Below, in pieces: positions 31,969 through 40,247 of a DNA stretch of 64,000 bases (positions are counted from its first letter, which is position 1; every line of letters starts with the position of its first letter). The DNA lies in NCBI RefSeq assembly GCF_002286815.1, contig NZ_MUNM01000088.1, positions 1-64,000 on the forward strand, read 5' to 3'. The notes beneath the pieces were generated by a model. It was not told the DNA's origin and did not search any database. It saw only the letters and a list, made by a program, of their open reading frames with translations. The DNA comes from Pseudomonas sp. PICF141. GTDB lineage: Bacteria > Pseudomonadota > Gammaproteobacteria > Pseudomonadales > Pseudomonadaceae. Both the position numbers and the translations under genes were made by a program.

Positions 31969-34569
31969 TTAGGCTTGAACGACCGGGATGTTGGCGTTCG
32001 CAGCAGCTTCACGGAACTCGGCGATCTGGTCGAAGGACAGGTAGCGGTAAACGTCGGCCGCCATGCTGTCGATCTTGCCAGCGTATTCCATGTACTCCTC
32101 GACGGTCGGCAGGCGACCCAGGATGGACGCAACGGACGCCAGCTCGGCCGAAGCCAGGTAGACGTTCGCGCCGTCACCCAGACGGTTCGGGAAGTTACGG
32201 GTCGATGTCGACACAACAGTCGAGTTCGGCTCTACACGTGCCTGGTTACCCATGCACAGCGAGCAGCCCGGCATTTCCATGCGTGCGCCGGCCTTGCCGT
32301 AGATGCCGTAGTAGCCTTCTTCGGTCAGCTGGTGAGCGTCCATTTTGGTCGGTGGCGACAGCCACAGACGGGTTGGCAGCTGACCCTTGACCTGATCCAG
32401 CAGCTTACCGGCCGCGCGGAAGTGACCGATGTTGGTCATGCACGAACCGATGAACACTTCGTCGATCTTCTCGCCAGCAACGCTGGAGAGCAGGCGGGCG
32501 TCGTCCGGGTCGTTCGGCGCGCAGAGCACAGGCTCCTTGACGTCGGCCAGGTCGATCTCGATGACTTCGGCGTATTCGGCGTCCTTGTCCGCTTCCAGCA
32601 GCTCAGGGTTGGCCAGCCAGGCTTCCATCGCTTGAGCGCGACGCTCCAGGGTACGCGCATCGCCGTAGCCTTCGCCGATCATCCAGCGCAGCAGGGTGAT
32701 GTTCGACTTCAGGTACTCAGCGATCGATTCCTTGGACAGCTTGATGGTGCAACCGGCAGCCGAACGTTCGGCCGAGGCGTCGGACAGTTCGAATGCTTGC
32801 TCGACGGTCAGGGTTTCCAGACCTTCGATCTCCAGGATGCGGCCGGAGAAGGCGTTCTTCTTGCCCTTCTTCTCGACAGTCAGCAGACCTTTCTGGATGG
32901 CGTAGTAAGGGATGGCATGAACCAGGTCACGCAGGGTGACGCCCGGTTGCAGTTTGCCCTTGAAGCGCACCAGGATCGACTCAGGCATGTCCAGCGGCAT
33001 GACGCCGGTGGCCGCTGCGAACGCGACCAGGCCGGAACCGGCCGGGAACGAGATGCCGATCGGGAAACGGGTGTGGGAGTCACCACCGGTACCCACGGTG
33101 TCCGGCAGCAGCATGCGGTTCAGCCACGAGTGGATGATGCCGTCGCCCGGACGCAGGGAAACGCCGCCGCGGGTCATGATGAAGTCAGGCAGGGTGTGGT
33201 GGGTGGTCACGTCGATCGGCTTTGGATAAGCCGCGGTGTGGCAGAAGGACTGCATCACCAGGTCGGTCGAGAAGCCCAGGCACGCCAGGTCTTTCAGTTC
33301 GTCACGGGTCATTGGACCGGTGGTGTCCTGGGAACCTACGGTGGTCATCTTCGGTTCGCAGTAGGTGCCCGGACGGATACCGGTCACGCCGCAAGCCTTG
33401 CCGACCATTTTCTGCGCCAGGGTGTAGCCCTTGGTGCTTTCAGCCGGTGCTTCAGGCTTCTTGAACAGGTTCGAAGGTGGCAGGCCCAGCTCGGCGCGAG
33501 CCTTTTCGGTCAGGCCACGGCCGATGATCAGCGGAATACGGCCGCCGGCGCGAACTTCGTCCAACAGGACCGGCGTCTTCATTTCGAAGGTGGTCAGGAC
33601 TTCGTCGGTGCCGTGCTTGCAGACTTTGCCAGCATGCGGGTACAGGTCGATCACGTCGCCCATGTGCATGTTGGAAACGTCGAATTCGATTGGCAGTGCG
33701 CCGGCATCTTCCATGGTGTTGTAGAAGATTGGAGCGATTTTGCTGCCGAAGCAGAAACCACCGGCACGCTTGTTCGGCACGTAAGGAACGTCGTCGCCGA
33801 AGAACCACAATACGGAGTTGGTCGCCGATTTACGCGAAGAACCGGTACCCACCACGTCGCCGACGTAGGCGATCGGGAAGCCGGCATTGCGCATTTCTTC
33901 GATCTGCTTCATCGGGCCGGTAACGCCTTGTGCGTCAGGCACGATGCCGTCGCGAGCCATTTTCAGCATGGCCAGGGCGTGCAGCGGGATGTCCGGGCGG
34001 GACCAGGCATCTGGAGCAGGGGACAGGTCGTCGGTGTTGGTTTCGCCGGTGACCTTGAACACGCGCAGGCTGATCTTGTCGGCCAGGGTCGGACGCTTAA
34101 CGAACCACTCGCCGTCAGCCCAGGATTGCAGGACGCCTTGAGCGTGGACGTTACCGTTCTTGGCTTTTTCCGCGACGTCGTGGAAAGCATCGAACATCAG
34201 CAGGGTGTGCTTGAGTTCTTCGGCCGCGACGGCGGCCAGTTCGGCGTCGTCCAGCAGGTTGACCAGGGTCACGATGTTGTAGCCGCCCTGCATGGTGCCG
34301 AGCAGTTCAACCGCGCGCTTCTTGTCGATCAGAGGGGATTTGGCTTCGCCCTTGGCGATGGCAGACAGGAAGCCGGCCTTGACATAGGCAGCTTCGTCCA
34401 CGCCAGGCGGAACGCGATTGGTGATCAGGTCAACGAGGAAGGCTTCTTCGCCAGCCGGGGGATTTTTCAGCAGCTCGACCAGGCCTGCAGTTTGTTCGGC
34501 GTTAAGCGGCTGGGGAACGATACCCAGTGCTGCACGCTCTTCGATATGTTTGCGGTAGGCTTCAAGCAC
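31969..34569 (-). CDS. acnB: Aconitate hydratase B, bifunctional with 2-methylisocitrate dehydratase (866 aa)
   Basis: TCA-cycle enzyme interconverting citrate and isocitrate through a 4Fe-4S cluster. The sequence matches AcnB throughout. The N-terminal HEAT-like domain has LVELLKNPPAGEEAFLVDL; the swivel domain has VGDVVGTGSSRKSATNSV; cluster ligands are Cys in IGSCMTNIG and in CSLCMGNQ. The GTG at 34569, with GAGGGT upstream, gives the family N-terminus VLEAYRKHIEERAALGI; a longer ATG reading adds 16 unrelated residues. AcnB apoprotein can bind mRNA in other bacteria. A structured region lies upstream. Confidence 0.97.
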   Translation of the reverse strand: MLEAYRKHIEERAALGIVPQPLNAEQTAGLVELLKNPPAGEEAFLVDLITNRVPPGVDEAAYVKAGFLSAIAKGEAKSPLIDKKRAVELLGTMQGGYNIVTLVNLLDDAELAAVAAEELKHTLLMFDAFHDVAEKAKNGNVHAQGVLQSWADGEWFVKRPTLADKISLRVFKVTGETNTDDLSPAPDAWSRPDIPLHALAMLKMARDGIVPDAQGVTGPMKQIEEMRNAGFPIAYVGDVVGTGSSRKSATNSVLWFFGDDVPYVPNKRAGGFCFGSKIAPIFYNTMEDAGALPIEFDVSNMHMGDVIDLYPHAGKVCKHGTDEVLTTFEMKTPVLLDEVRAGGRIPLIIGRGLTEKARAELGLPPSNLFKKPEAPAESTKGYTLAQKMVGKACGVTGIRPGTYCEPKMTTVGSQDTTGPMTRDELKDLACLGFSTDLVMQSFCHTAAYPKPIDVTTHHTLPDFIMTRGGVSLRPGDGIIHSWLNRMLLPDTVGTGGDSHTRFPIGISFPAGSGLVAFAAATGVMPLDMPESILVRFKGKLQPGVTLRDLVHAIPYYAIQKGLLTVEKKGKKNAFSGRILEIEGLETLTVEQAFELSDASAERSAAGCTIKLSKESIAEYLKSNITLLRWMIGEGYGDARTLERRAQAMEAWLANPELLEADKDAEYAEVIEIDLADVKEPVLCAPNDPDDARLLSSVAGEKIDEVFIGSCMTNIGHFRAAGKLLDQVKGQLPTRLWLSPPTKMDAHQLTEEGYYGIYGKAGARMEMPGCSLCMGNQARVEPNSTVVSTSTRNFPNRLGDGANVYLASAELASVASILGRLPTVEEYMEYAGKIDSMAADVYRYLSFDQIAEFREAAANANIPVVQA

Positions 34570-35080
34570 AGTTATTACCCTCATCAGTGGTCCCAAATGG
34601 GTGTCCGGGACGCTCATCCCGAAATTGCCGTACTCATGCGCTGCGTGGCGTTGTGGGCCGCTTAGCCAGAATTACCGACAATTCCTTACAGAAGCTGCTT
34701 TCAAAGTTTTACGCCTGCAGAACGGGGAGCTGATGAGGGTTGGCGTCAGGTTTTTCACCGCTGAAAAACCCTTCGCCAACACCGCTCTGAAGGAACGACT
34801 GTGCTCGTGACGCTTTGAAAACAGCTTCTAACGGACATTGGCGCCTTAAAAGGCTGGCTGATTCTACGGCAAAAAAAAATTAAAGGTAAGTCAGGGTTCT
34901 ATTGAACTTTGGTGGCGAGCCGAGTTGCCGGGCCAACGTGTGCGAGGCAAGGCGCGGGCATCCGTCGCGGTCCTCACCAACGTCCAGTAGACCCTGGGGC
35001 CCTGAATTTTGAGGGGTGATGAATGTTGGACAAAGGGCTAACATGCCGATCTGTTCTGCTTTCCCGTGTTTTGCCTACCT
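34570..35080. other. 511-nt gene-free region between acnB and DUF1289 gene
   Basis: This is the long divergent intergenic region. Its left half holds nested inverted repeats, listed separately. The right half has an A-run (about 34870-34880), a T/A-rich stretch and presumed promoters for both flanking genes. No convincing coding frame longer than about 70 codons has a ribosome site. Confidence 0.7.
34689..34829 (-). ncRNA. Candidate structured leader RNA or sRNA upstream of acnB
   Basis: The outer arms CAGAAGCTGCTTTCAAAG (34689-34706) and CTTTGAAAACAGCTTCT (34813-34829) pair with one mismatch. Inside them, GTTGGCG (about 34740) pairs with CGCCAAC (ending 34781), enclosing a further GGTTTTTCA / TGAAAAACC hairpin. 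Such a nested, long-range fold fits an RNA element. Strand is assigned to acnB by proximity only. I recognise no named RNA family. Confidence 0.4.
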
Positions 35081-35551
35081 ATGCCCAATCAGACCATCAA
35101 GACCCCCTGCATCGGCCTCTGCTCCACTGTTTACGGTGATCTGGTGTGCCGTGGCTGCAAGCGATTCCACCATGAAGTGATTCACTGGAATGGTTACAAC
35201 GAGGAAGAAAAACGCGCGGTGTGGCTGCGTCTTGAGCAACTGTTGTCGCAGGTGATGGCCAGCAAGGTAGAAATTTTCGATCCCGCGTTGCTGCGTTTGC
35301 AGCTGGAGCAGCGCAAGATCCGCTTTGTGCCCCATCAGTCGGAATATTGCTGGGCTTATCAGCTGATCGCCCGGGGCGCGCGGGTCATCAACAATCTGGA
35401 AGCCTACGGGATGGTGCTGCTGCCGGAGTTCCGCGACTGGAACCTGCCGGAATTGCGCGATGCCATTGATCGGGAATTTTTTCTGCTGTCCGAGGCGCAT
35501 TACCAGCGCTACATTGCGCCTGGTTTCCTCAAAGACGCTTTCGGCGCCTAA
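35081..35551 (+). CDS. DUF1289 domain protein (156 aa)
   Basis: The N-terminal four-cysteine knuckle of DUF1289 is complete: Cys10, Cys14, Cys23 and Cys26 in TPCIGLCSTVYGDLVCRGC, probably binding zinc. The remaining 125 residues are helical with no recognised domain and no signal peptide. The family is widespread in proteobacteria with unknown function; this longer form beside acnB is a stable pseudomonad arrangement. The ATG at 35081 is preferred to one 15 nt upstream because the Cys box then starts at the usual distance. Confidence 0.88.
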   Translation: MPNQTIKTPCIGLCSTVYGDLVCRGCKRFHHEVIHWNGYNEEEKRAVWLRLEQLLSQVMASKVEIFDPALLRLQLEQRKIRFVPHQSEYCWAYQLIARGARVINNLEAYGMVLLPEFRDWNLPELRDAIDREFFLLSEAHYQRYIAPGFLKDAFGA

Positions 35552-35554
35552 AAG

Positions 35555-35620
35555 CATCGCGGGCAAGCCCGCTCCCACAGGTTCTTCATCGACCTTGTGG
35601 GAGCGGGCTTGCCCGCGATG
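35555..35620. repeat. Paired inverted REP (TGTGGGAGCGGGCTTGCCCGCGATG type)
   Basis: Perfect 25-nt arms (35555-35579 and 35596-35620) with a 16-nt centre, between the convergent DUF1289 and stress-protein genes. The same type recurs at 51281-51370. Confidence 0.93.
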
Positions 35621-35644
35621 GCGATCTACTTGACACCACAAATC

Positions 35645-36508
35645 TCAATGCTGGGTCACGATCTCTTCCAGATGATCCATGATCGTATCCGGCTTGAGCA
35701 CCAGCACATCGCTCTCCAGCGCATCCAGCACCACTTCCGCCGTATTGCCGATCAACGCCCCGGACAACCCGGTCCGCGCCACGGTGCCGATCACTGTCAC
35801 CGATGCCCCCAGTTTATGGGCCGTGTACGGAATCAACACATCCGCCGGGCCTTCCTCGATATGCAGGTGTGCATCATCGATATCGAACTCGGCCTGGAAC
35901 GCCTTGCATTGCTCACGGTAACGGGCCTCGATGGTTTCCTTGAGCTGGAACGTCGGGTCGGCCGCCGACAGCATCGGCGAGGGGTGAGCGCTGATCACGT
36001 GTAAATGGGCCTTGGCCAGGCTGGCGATGTCGTAGCCATGATCAATGATGCTGGCGTGCAAGGTGCGATGTTCGCCGTCAATGTTGCCGACATCGATGGC
36101 CGCCAGGATCACGCCGCCGGTCCAGGGTTTGGCGGTTTTCACCAGCAGCACGGGAGTAGGGCAGCGGCGCAACAGTTTCCAGTCCGCCGGGGTCAGCAGG
36201 GCTTTTTTCAGCGGGCTGTCCGGGAAATGCTGCTTGATCACCAGCCCGCAGCCTTCGGCTTGCTGCACATCGACGATGGTTTCATGCAGGCTTTCGTTCC
36301 AGGCCTGTTCGGTGGTGACGCTGTAGCCGTCCGCTATCAGCGCAGCCTTGAGCACGCCAAGCATGCCAGCGTGATCATGCTTTTTATCGCAAATCAGCAG
36401 GTGCAGATGGGCCTGGGTCACACCCGCGATCAGCTTGGCCCGTTTAAGCGCCAGACTTTCCGAGTGTTCGGGTTCGATGACCACCAGGATGCTGCGAATG
36501 GCTTGCAT
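35645..36508 (-). CDS. Tandem-domain universal stress protein, UspE-like (287 aa)
   Basis: Two Usp domains in tandem. The first begins with IRSILVVIEPEHSESLALKRAKLI, and the second carries GGVILAAIDVGN and the nucleotide-site-like region IGTVARTGLSGALIGNTAEVVLD. The second half holds the G-x2-G-x9-G-S/N-type loop, so ATP or another nucleotide may bind there. The ATG at 36508 has GGAG upstream. In pseudomonads such genes support survival without oxygen and are controlled by Anr. A perfect Anr box lies upstream, placed for activation. Confidence 0.92.
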   Translation of the reverse strand: MQAIRSILVVIEPEHSESLALKRAKLIAGVTQAHLHLLICDKKHDHAGMLGVLKAALIADGYSVTTEQAWNESLHETIVDVQQAEGCGLVIKQHFPDSPLKKALLTPADWKLLRRCPTPVLLVKTAKPWTGGVILAAIDVGNIDGEHRTLHASIIDHGYDIASLAKAHLHVISAHPSPMLSAADPTFQLKETIEARYREQCKAFQAEFDIDDAHLHIEEGPADVLIPYTAHKLGASVTVIGTVARTGLSGALIGNTAEVVLDALESDVLVLKPDTIMDHLEEIVTQH

Positions 36509-36548
36509 GAGCGGATCTCCATGAAGAAAAAAAGCACGGCGTTGGACA

Positions 36549-36591
36549 ACTATAGTTGCTGGCCGGCATTCAGCGACTTGATGCATATCAA
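36549..36591 (-). promoter_or_regulatory. Class II Anr/FNR-dependent promoter of the universal stress gene
   Basis: TTGATGCATATCAA at 36578-36591 is a perfect TTGAT-N4-ATCAA Anr/FNR box. Leftward of it, TATAGT (36554 down to 36549) is a good -10 hexamer. A start about seven bases further places the box centre at about -41.5, the classical activating position. Confidence 0.82.
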
Positions 36592-36624
36592 CGGTTGGCG
36601 TCTGGTGGTCTGTCGGCAGGCCGG

Positions 36625-36630
36625 TATAAT
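36625..36630 (+). promoter_or_regulatory. Probable -10 element of miaE
   Basis: A perfect TATAAT lies 38 nt before the miaE ATG. No good -35 hexamer stands at 16-18 nt upstream, so the promoter may need an activator. Confidence 0.5.
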
Positions 36631-36668
36631 CGGCGCCTTTCGTTCTGTACCTTTTATCCGTGAGCCCC

Positions 36669-37277
36669 ATGATCCTTCCCGAAATTCACGAGTTCCTCGG
36701 CTGCCGCACGCCGGATGGCTGGATCCAGGCCGCGCTGGCCGATCAGGAAACCTTGCTGATCGACCACAAAAACTGCGAATTCAAGGCGGCCAGCACGGCA
36801 TTGAGCCTGATCGCCAAATATCACTCCCACGTCGATCTGATCAACCTGATGTCGCGTCTGGCCCGGGAAGAGCTGGTGCACCACGAACAGGTCATGCGCC
36901 TGATGAAAAAGCGCAAGATCGAGCTGCGTCAGCTGTCCGCCGGGCGTTACGCCTCGGGGCTGCGCAAAGTGGTACGCAGCCACGAACCGGTGAAGCTGGT
37001 GGACACGCTGGTGGTCGGCGCCTTCATTGAAGCCCGTAGTTGCGAGCGTTTCGAGGCGCTGGTGCCGCATCTGGATGACGAACTGGGCAAGTTCTATTTC
37101 GGCCTGCTGAAAAGCGAGGCCCGGCATTTCCAGGGTTACCTGAAACTGGCCTATCAGTACGGTGACGCTAAGGATATTGCCCAGGTGATCGACAAGGTTC
37201 GTGAGGCCGAGCAGGCGCTGATCGAGTCGCCGGATGTGGAGTTTCGCTTTCACAGTGGCGTGCCAGTCGCGGCATGA
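36669..37277 (+). CDS. miaE: tRNA 2-methylthio-N6-isopentenyl adenosine-37 hydroxylase MiaE (202 aa)
   Basis: Ferritin-like di-iron monooxygenase that hydroxylates the isopentenyl side chain of ms2i6A37 in tRNA, using oxygen. The di-iron ligands are readable: Glu37 (CEFKAA), Glu68 with His71 (REELVHH), Glu121 (FIEARSCERFEAL) and Glu150 with His153 (SEARHFQ). Length fits the family (about 200 aa). The ATG at 36669 is taken; a GTG three codons earlier is possible. It is transcribed away from the Anr-controlled stress gene. A REP pair starts directly after its stop. Confidence 0.94.
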   Translation: MILPEIHEFLGCRTPDGWIQAALADQETLLIDHKNCEFKAASTALSLIAKYHSHVDLINLMSRLAREELVHHEQVMRLMKKRKIELRQLSAGRYASGLRKVVRSHEPVKLVDTLVVGAFIEARSCERFEALVPHLDDELGKFYFGLLKSEARHFQGYLKLAYQYGDAKDIAQVIDKVREAEQALIESPDVEFRFHSGVPVAA

Positions 37278-37369
37278 GATCAAAAGATCGCAGCCTGCGG
37301 CAGCTCCCGCAGAACCGGGGTATCTACACGGTCGGCGTAGGAGTTGCCGCAGGCTGCGATCTTTTGATC
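37278..37369. repeat. Paired inverted REP abutting the miaE stop codon
   Basis: Arms 37278-37307 and 37340-37369 (GATCAAAAGATCGCAGCCTG type) with a single mismatch. The first arm begins at the base after the stop codon. Confidence 0.9.
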
Positions 37370-37374
37370 CGGCT

Positions 37375-37863
37375 TTAGCGGCTCAAACCCAGACGCTCAT
37401 GCCACTGGGCGATGGACTCTTCAGGCCACCCGTCGCACCGTCGATCAGCGGGCTGCATCTGGACTTCTACCCATGATGCTTTCGAACCGAGCATCACGTG
37501 CGTGTTCTCAGGTGGCACTGGCAGAGCTGTATCGATGACCGAGGCGAATGGGTGCACAAGGTCCGGCCATTCAGGGCTGAACACCCATAATCCCGAGCCG
37601 CAAACGGAACAGAAATGCCGCTCGGCGGTGCTGCGGTGGGCGCGTTTGTCACCTTTTTCCTTGAGCCGCGCATGGTAAATCGAGATGTGTTTGCGACCGC
37701 GTACTTTCAGGCTGGCGGCATCGCCAGCGATGTTGATCGCATAACCGCCGCCGCCCTGGGTCTTGCGACAGATCGAGCAATAGCAGCGTTGATAAGGGTA
37801 GGGGTGGGCGCTGGTCAGGCTGAACGATACCGCGCCGCAATGGCAAGAGCCTTCGAGTTGCAT
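37375..37863 (-). CDS. GFA / CENP-V family zinc protein (162 aa)
   Basis: Member of the glutathione-dependent formaldehyde-activating (Gfa) fold. Zinc-binding cysteines are all present: CHCG at 7-10, then CYCSICRK at 27-34 and a later FCSVCGSGLW. Many family members do not act on formaldehyde and their substrate is unknown. It stands alone, with its 3' end on the REP pair after miaE. No formaldehyde dehydrogenase is nearby. Confidence 0.9.
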   Translation of the reverse strand: MQLEGSCHCGAVSFSLTSAHPYPYQRCYCSICRKTQGGGGYAINIAGDAASLKVRGRKHISIYHARLKEKGDKRAHRSTAERHFCSVCGSGLWVFSPEWPDLVHPFASVIDTALPVPPENTHVMLGSKASWVEVQMQPADRRCDGWPEESIAQWHERLGLSR

Positions 37864-37975
37864 GGGAACCTCCGACGGGTCTAGACAGCCTGGACTGTCC
37901 GCATTCCTGGACCTGGATTTATGCTGGATGTGCCGGCACTATCGCGAGCCTGCTCGCGATGAACGACAACCCGGT

Positions 37976-38593
37976 CTAACGGTTGGGCACCCGCCACAAG
38001 TACCAAGCCGCCACTGTCCGATATGGGCTCCACGCCAACCCGATGTCAATCATCTGCTTGCGAGTCGGCTGCACCTCCAGCCCCTTCAACCGCCGATAAC
38101 CCTCGCGTACGCCAAAGTCGTCCGCCGGCAAGATGTCCGGTCGCTCCAGGCTGTAGATCAGCAGCATTTCCACCGTCCAGCGACCGACTCCGCGCAACGT
38201 GGTCAAGCGCTCGATCAAGGCCTCATCGTCCATGGCCAGGGCTGTGGCGTAATCCGGCACCACGCCGTCCAGAGCCGCCTGAGCGATACCCTGAATGGTC
38301 GCGATCTTGCTGGCGGAAAACCCGCAACCGCGCATCTGCTCGAAGTCTGTCGCCAGAATCTGCTCAGGCCTTGGGAAGGTGTTCGCCGGAAACAACGCCA
38401 GCAGCCGGCCGACAATCGCATCGCCGGCCTTGGCGTGCAGTTGCTGATAGGCGATCGCTCGCACCAGCGATTCGTAAGGATCGCGGGCCGCATGGGGTTG
38501 ATGCAGGCAGGGGCCGATGGCGTTGACGTGGCGTTGCCAGTCGGCATCGAGGGCTGAGAGAAATTCGCTGGCCAGTGGGTAGGTATCGAGCAT
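37976..38593 (-). CDS. AlkA-like DNA-3-methyladenine glycosylase II (205 aa)
   Basis: Base-excision glycosylase of the helix-hairpin-helix superfamily that removes alkylated purines. The HhH motif LRGVGRWTVEMLLIYSL is followed by the catalytic Asp region (ILPADDFGVREGYRRL). The helix LVRAIAYQQLHAKAGDAIVGRL is the usual start of the HhH-GPD domain. Length is that of short, domain-2/3-only bacterial AlkA. AGGA precedes the ATG. It lies 28 nt downstream of ada on the same strand, so both are probably induced together by alkylation damage. Confidence 0.92.
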   Translation of the reverse strand: MLDTYPLASEFLSALDADWQRHVNAIGPCLHQPHAARDPYESLVRAIAYQQLHAKAGDAIVGRLLALFPANTFPRPEQILATDFEQMRGCGFSASKIATIQGIAQAALDGVVPDYATALAMDDEALIERLTTLRGVGRWTVEMLLIYSLERPDILPADDFGVREGYRRLKGLEVQPTRKQMIDIGLAWSPYRTVAAWYLWRVPNR

Positions 38594-38621
38594 GGAGCAT
38601 CCTGAGGAAATGGCGGCGTGA

Positions 38622-39704
38622 TCAGAACGCGAGTTGTTCGGTGATTTGCACCGCGGCACTTTCCAGCCTGAGCAGAAACGCCTTGCGCGGTTGTCCTCCA
38701 CCATAGCCGGTCAACGAGCCGTCTGCACCGATCACGCGGTGACAGGGCAGGATAATCGCCAAACGGTTTTGGCCGTTGGCCAGGCCCACGGCGCGACTGG
38801 CGCCGGGATTGCCCAGTTGCGCGGCGATGGCGCCATAAGTTGTGGTCTGGCCATACGGAATCTTCATCAGCTCGGCCCACACTTGCCGGGCGAAAGCGCT
38901 GCCGGGCAGGTGCAATGGCACATTGAATTCGGTCCGTTTACCAGCGAAGTATTGCGCCAGTTCTTCTTCGATTTGTTGCAAATGTCCGTTGTGACCGGGC
39001 GCCACGGCGTAGCCGTAACGGTTCTGTAGCTCTTCGATTTCCTTGGTCAGTGCCGGTCGATCAAGAAACTCCAGCAGCACCAGCCCACGCTGTTCAGCCA
39101 TGGCGATCATCGGCCCCAGTGGCGTGGTCAGTCGGGTGAACAGCAGTGGCTCGCTGTGGGCGGCGCGGCCGGGGGTGATGTGGAATGACTTTTGAAACGC
39201 ATCGCGAAAACCGCTCAGGGATTCGTAGCCGGAGTCGAAGGCTGCGTTGTCAATGGATTCGCCCTGTTTGATGCCACCGAGGGCGATGCCCAGGCGCCGG
39301 CTGCGTAGCCAGGCGTGAAAGGTCATGCCGAAATGCTGCTTGAACCAGCGGCGCAATTTCAGCGGTTCGATGCCCTCGGCCAGCAACTGGGCGTCGGTCC
39401 AGCGCAGGTCAGGGTCGGCGTCCACGGACTTGAGCAGTCGCTGCACCCAGTCCGGCGCGATGGCGGCGGCGTCCAGTGGCTTGCAACGCAGACAGGCCCG
39501 ATAGCCCGCCGACATCGCCTCATCGGCATGGGCGAAAAACTCGACGTTTTCCGGCTTCGGTTTGCGCGCCGTACAGCCGGGGCGGCAGAAAATGCCAGTG
39601 GTTTTGACCGCGGTAAAGAACACCCCTTCGTAGGCGGTGTCGCGTTCGAGCATGGCGCGAACCATCTCGGCGTGGGGCGGAAGCACAGCGTTTTGTAGGT
39701 TCAT
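38622..39704 (-). CDS. ada: Ada, bifunctional DNA-binding regulator / O6-methylguanine-DNA methyltransferase (360 aa)
   Basis: Senses and repairs alkylated DNA. The N-terminal zinc domain has Cys40, Cys44, Cys71 and Cys74 (GIFCRPGC, ACLRC); Cys40 is the phosphotriester acceptor. The AraC-type HTH is in the middle (LKLRRWFKQHFGMTFHAWLRS, ISIDNAAFDSGYESLSGFRDAF-like). The C-terminal methyltransferase has PCHRVIG with acceptor Cys321. All activities appear intact. Start taken at 39704 by family length; the ribosome site is poor and a longer start 28 codons upstream is possible. It is followed by the glycosylase gene. No AlkB gene is present. Confidence 0.94.
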   Translation of the reverse strand: MNLQNAVLPPHAEMVRAMLERDTAYEGVFFTAVKTTGIFCRPGCTARKPKPENVEFFAHADEAMSAGYRACLRCKPLDAAAIAPDWVQRLLKSVDADPDLRWTDAQLLAEGIEPLKLRRWFKQHFGMTFHAWLRSRRLGIALGGIKQGESIDNAAFDSGYESLSGFRDAFQKSFHITPGRAAHSEPLLFTRLTTPLGPMIAMAEQRGLVLLEFLDRPALTKEIEELQNRYGYAVAPGHNGHLQQIEEELAQYFAGKRTEFNVPLHLPGSAFARQVWAELMKIPYGQTTTYGAIAAQLGNPGASRAVGLANGQNRLAIILPCHRVIGADGSLTGYGGGQPRKAFLLRLESAAVQITEQLAF

Positions 39705-39830
39705 GGGCTGAGCATATGCGGTGTCGTCGGGGGGGCTCCACCGGAGAATCGACAATGAATTTTTATGGTTGTGAGCTACAGTCATCGGGTCGGGGGTAAT
39801 GCTGTAAACGATATTTTCAGGAATCATCCT

Positions 39831-40244
39831 ATGCAACCGTTCACGATCAAACACATCGATCACATCGTCCTGCGCGTCAAGGATCTCGAACGAAGCATCA
39901 CTTTCTACGGCGAAGTCTTTGGCGCCGAACTGATCAAGCGCCGCGACGATCTGGGCATGGTGCATTTGCGTGCGGGCACTTCGATGATCGACCTCGTCGA
40001 CATCCAGGGCGAACTCGGCCGCAAGGGCGGTGCCGCCGCCGGCCACGAACGGCGCAACGTCGATCACTTCTGCCTGCGTATCGAACCGTTCGACGAGGAA
40101 GCGCTGGTCAGTCACTTGCAGTCCTTCGGTCTGACACCCGAGAAAGCCGCCGTGCGTTTCGGCGCCGAAGGCCACGGGCTGTCGATCTATTGCTTCGATC
40201 CGGACGGCAACCAGGTCGAACTGAAAGGGCCGTCCCAAGGGTAA
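39831..40244 (+). CDS. VOC (glyoxalase-type) metalloenzyme (137 aa)
   Basis: Single-copy vicinal-oxygen-chelate unit: KHIDHIVLRVKDLERSITFYGEVFGAEL forms the first beta-alpha-beta module, and NVDHFCLRIEPFDE with GLSIYCFDPDGNQVELKG the second. Metal ligands would be His at about residue 11, His near 79 and the C-terminal Glu. The closest annotated type is the virulence-associated/biphenyl-diol VOC group, substrate unknown. AGGA precedes the ATG. It is divergent from ada across about 125 nt and convergent with a LysE gene 3 nt away. Confidence 0.88.
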   Translation: MQPFTIKHIDHIVLRVKDLERSITFYGEVFGAELIKRRDDLGMVHLRAGTSMIDLVDIQGELGRKGGAAAGHERRNVDHFCLRIEPFDEEALVSHLQSFGLTPEKAAVRFGAEGHGLSIYCFDPDGNQVELKGPSQG

Positions 40245-40247
40245 TGT

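Noticed and set aside
31939..34665. 908-codon open frame opposite acnB
   Set aside because: Shadow of AcnB, which matches its family end to end; the antisense reading has no family features.
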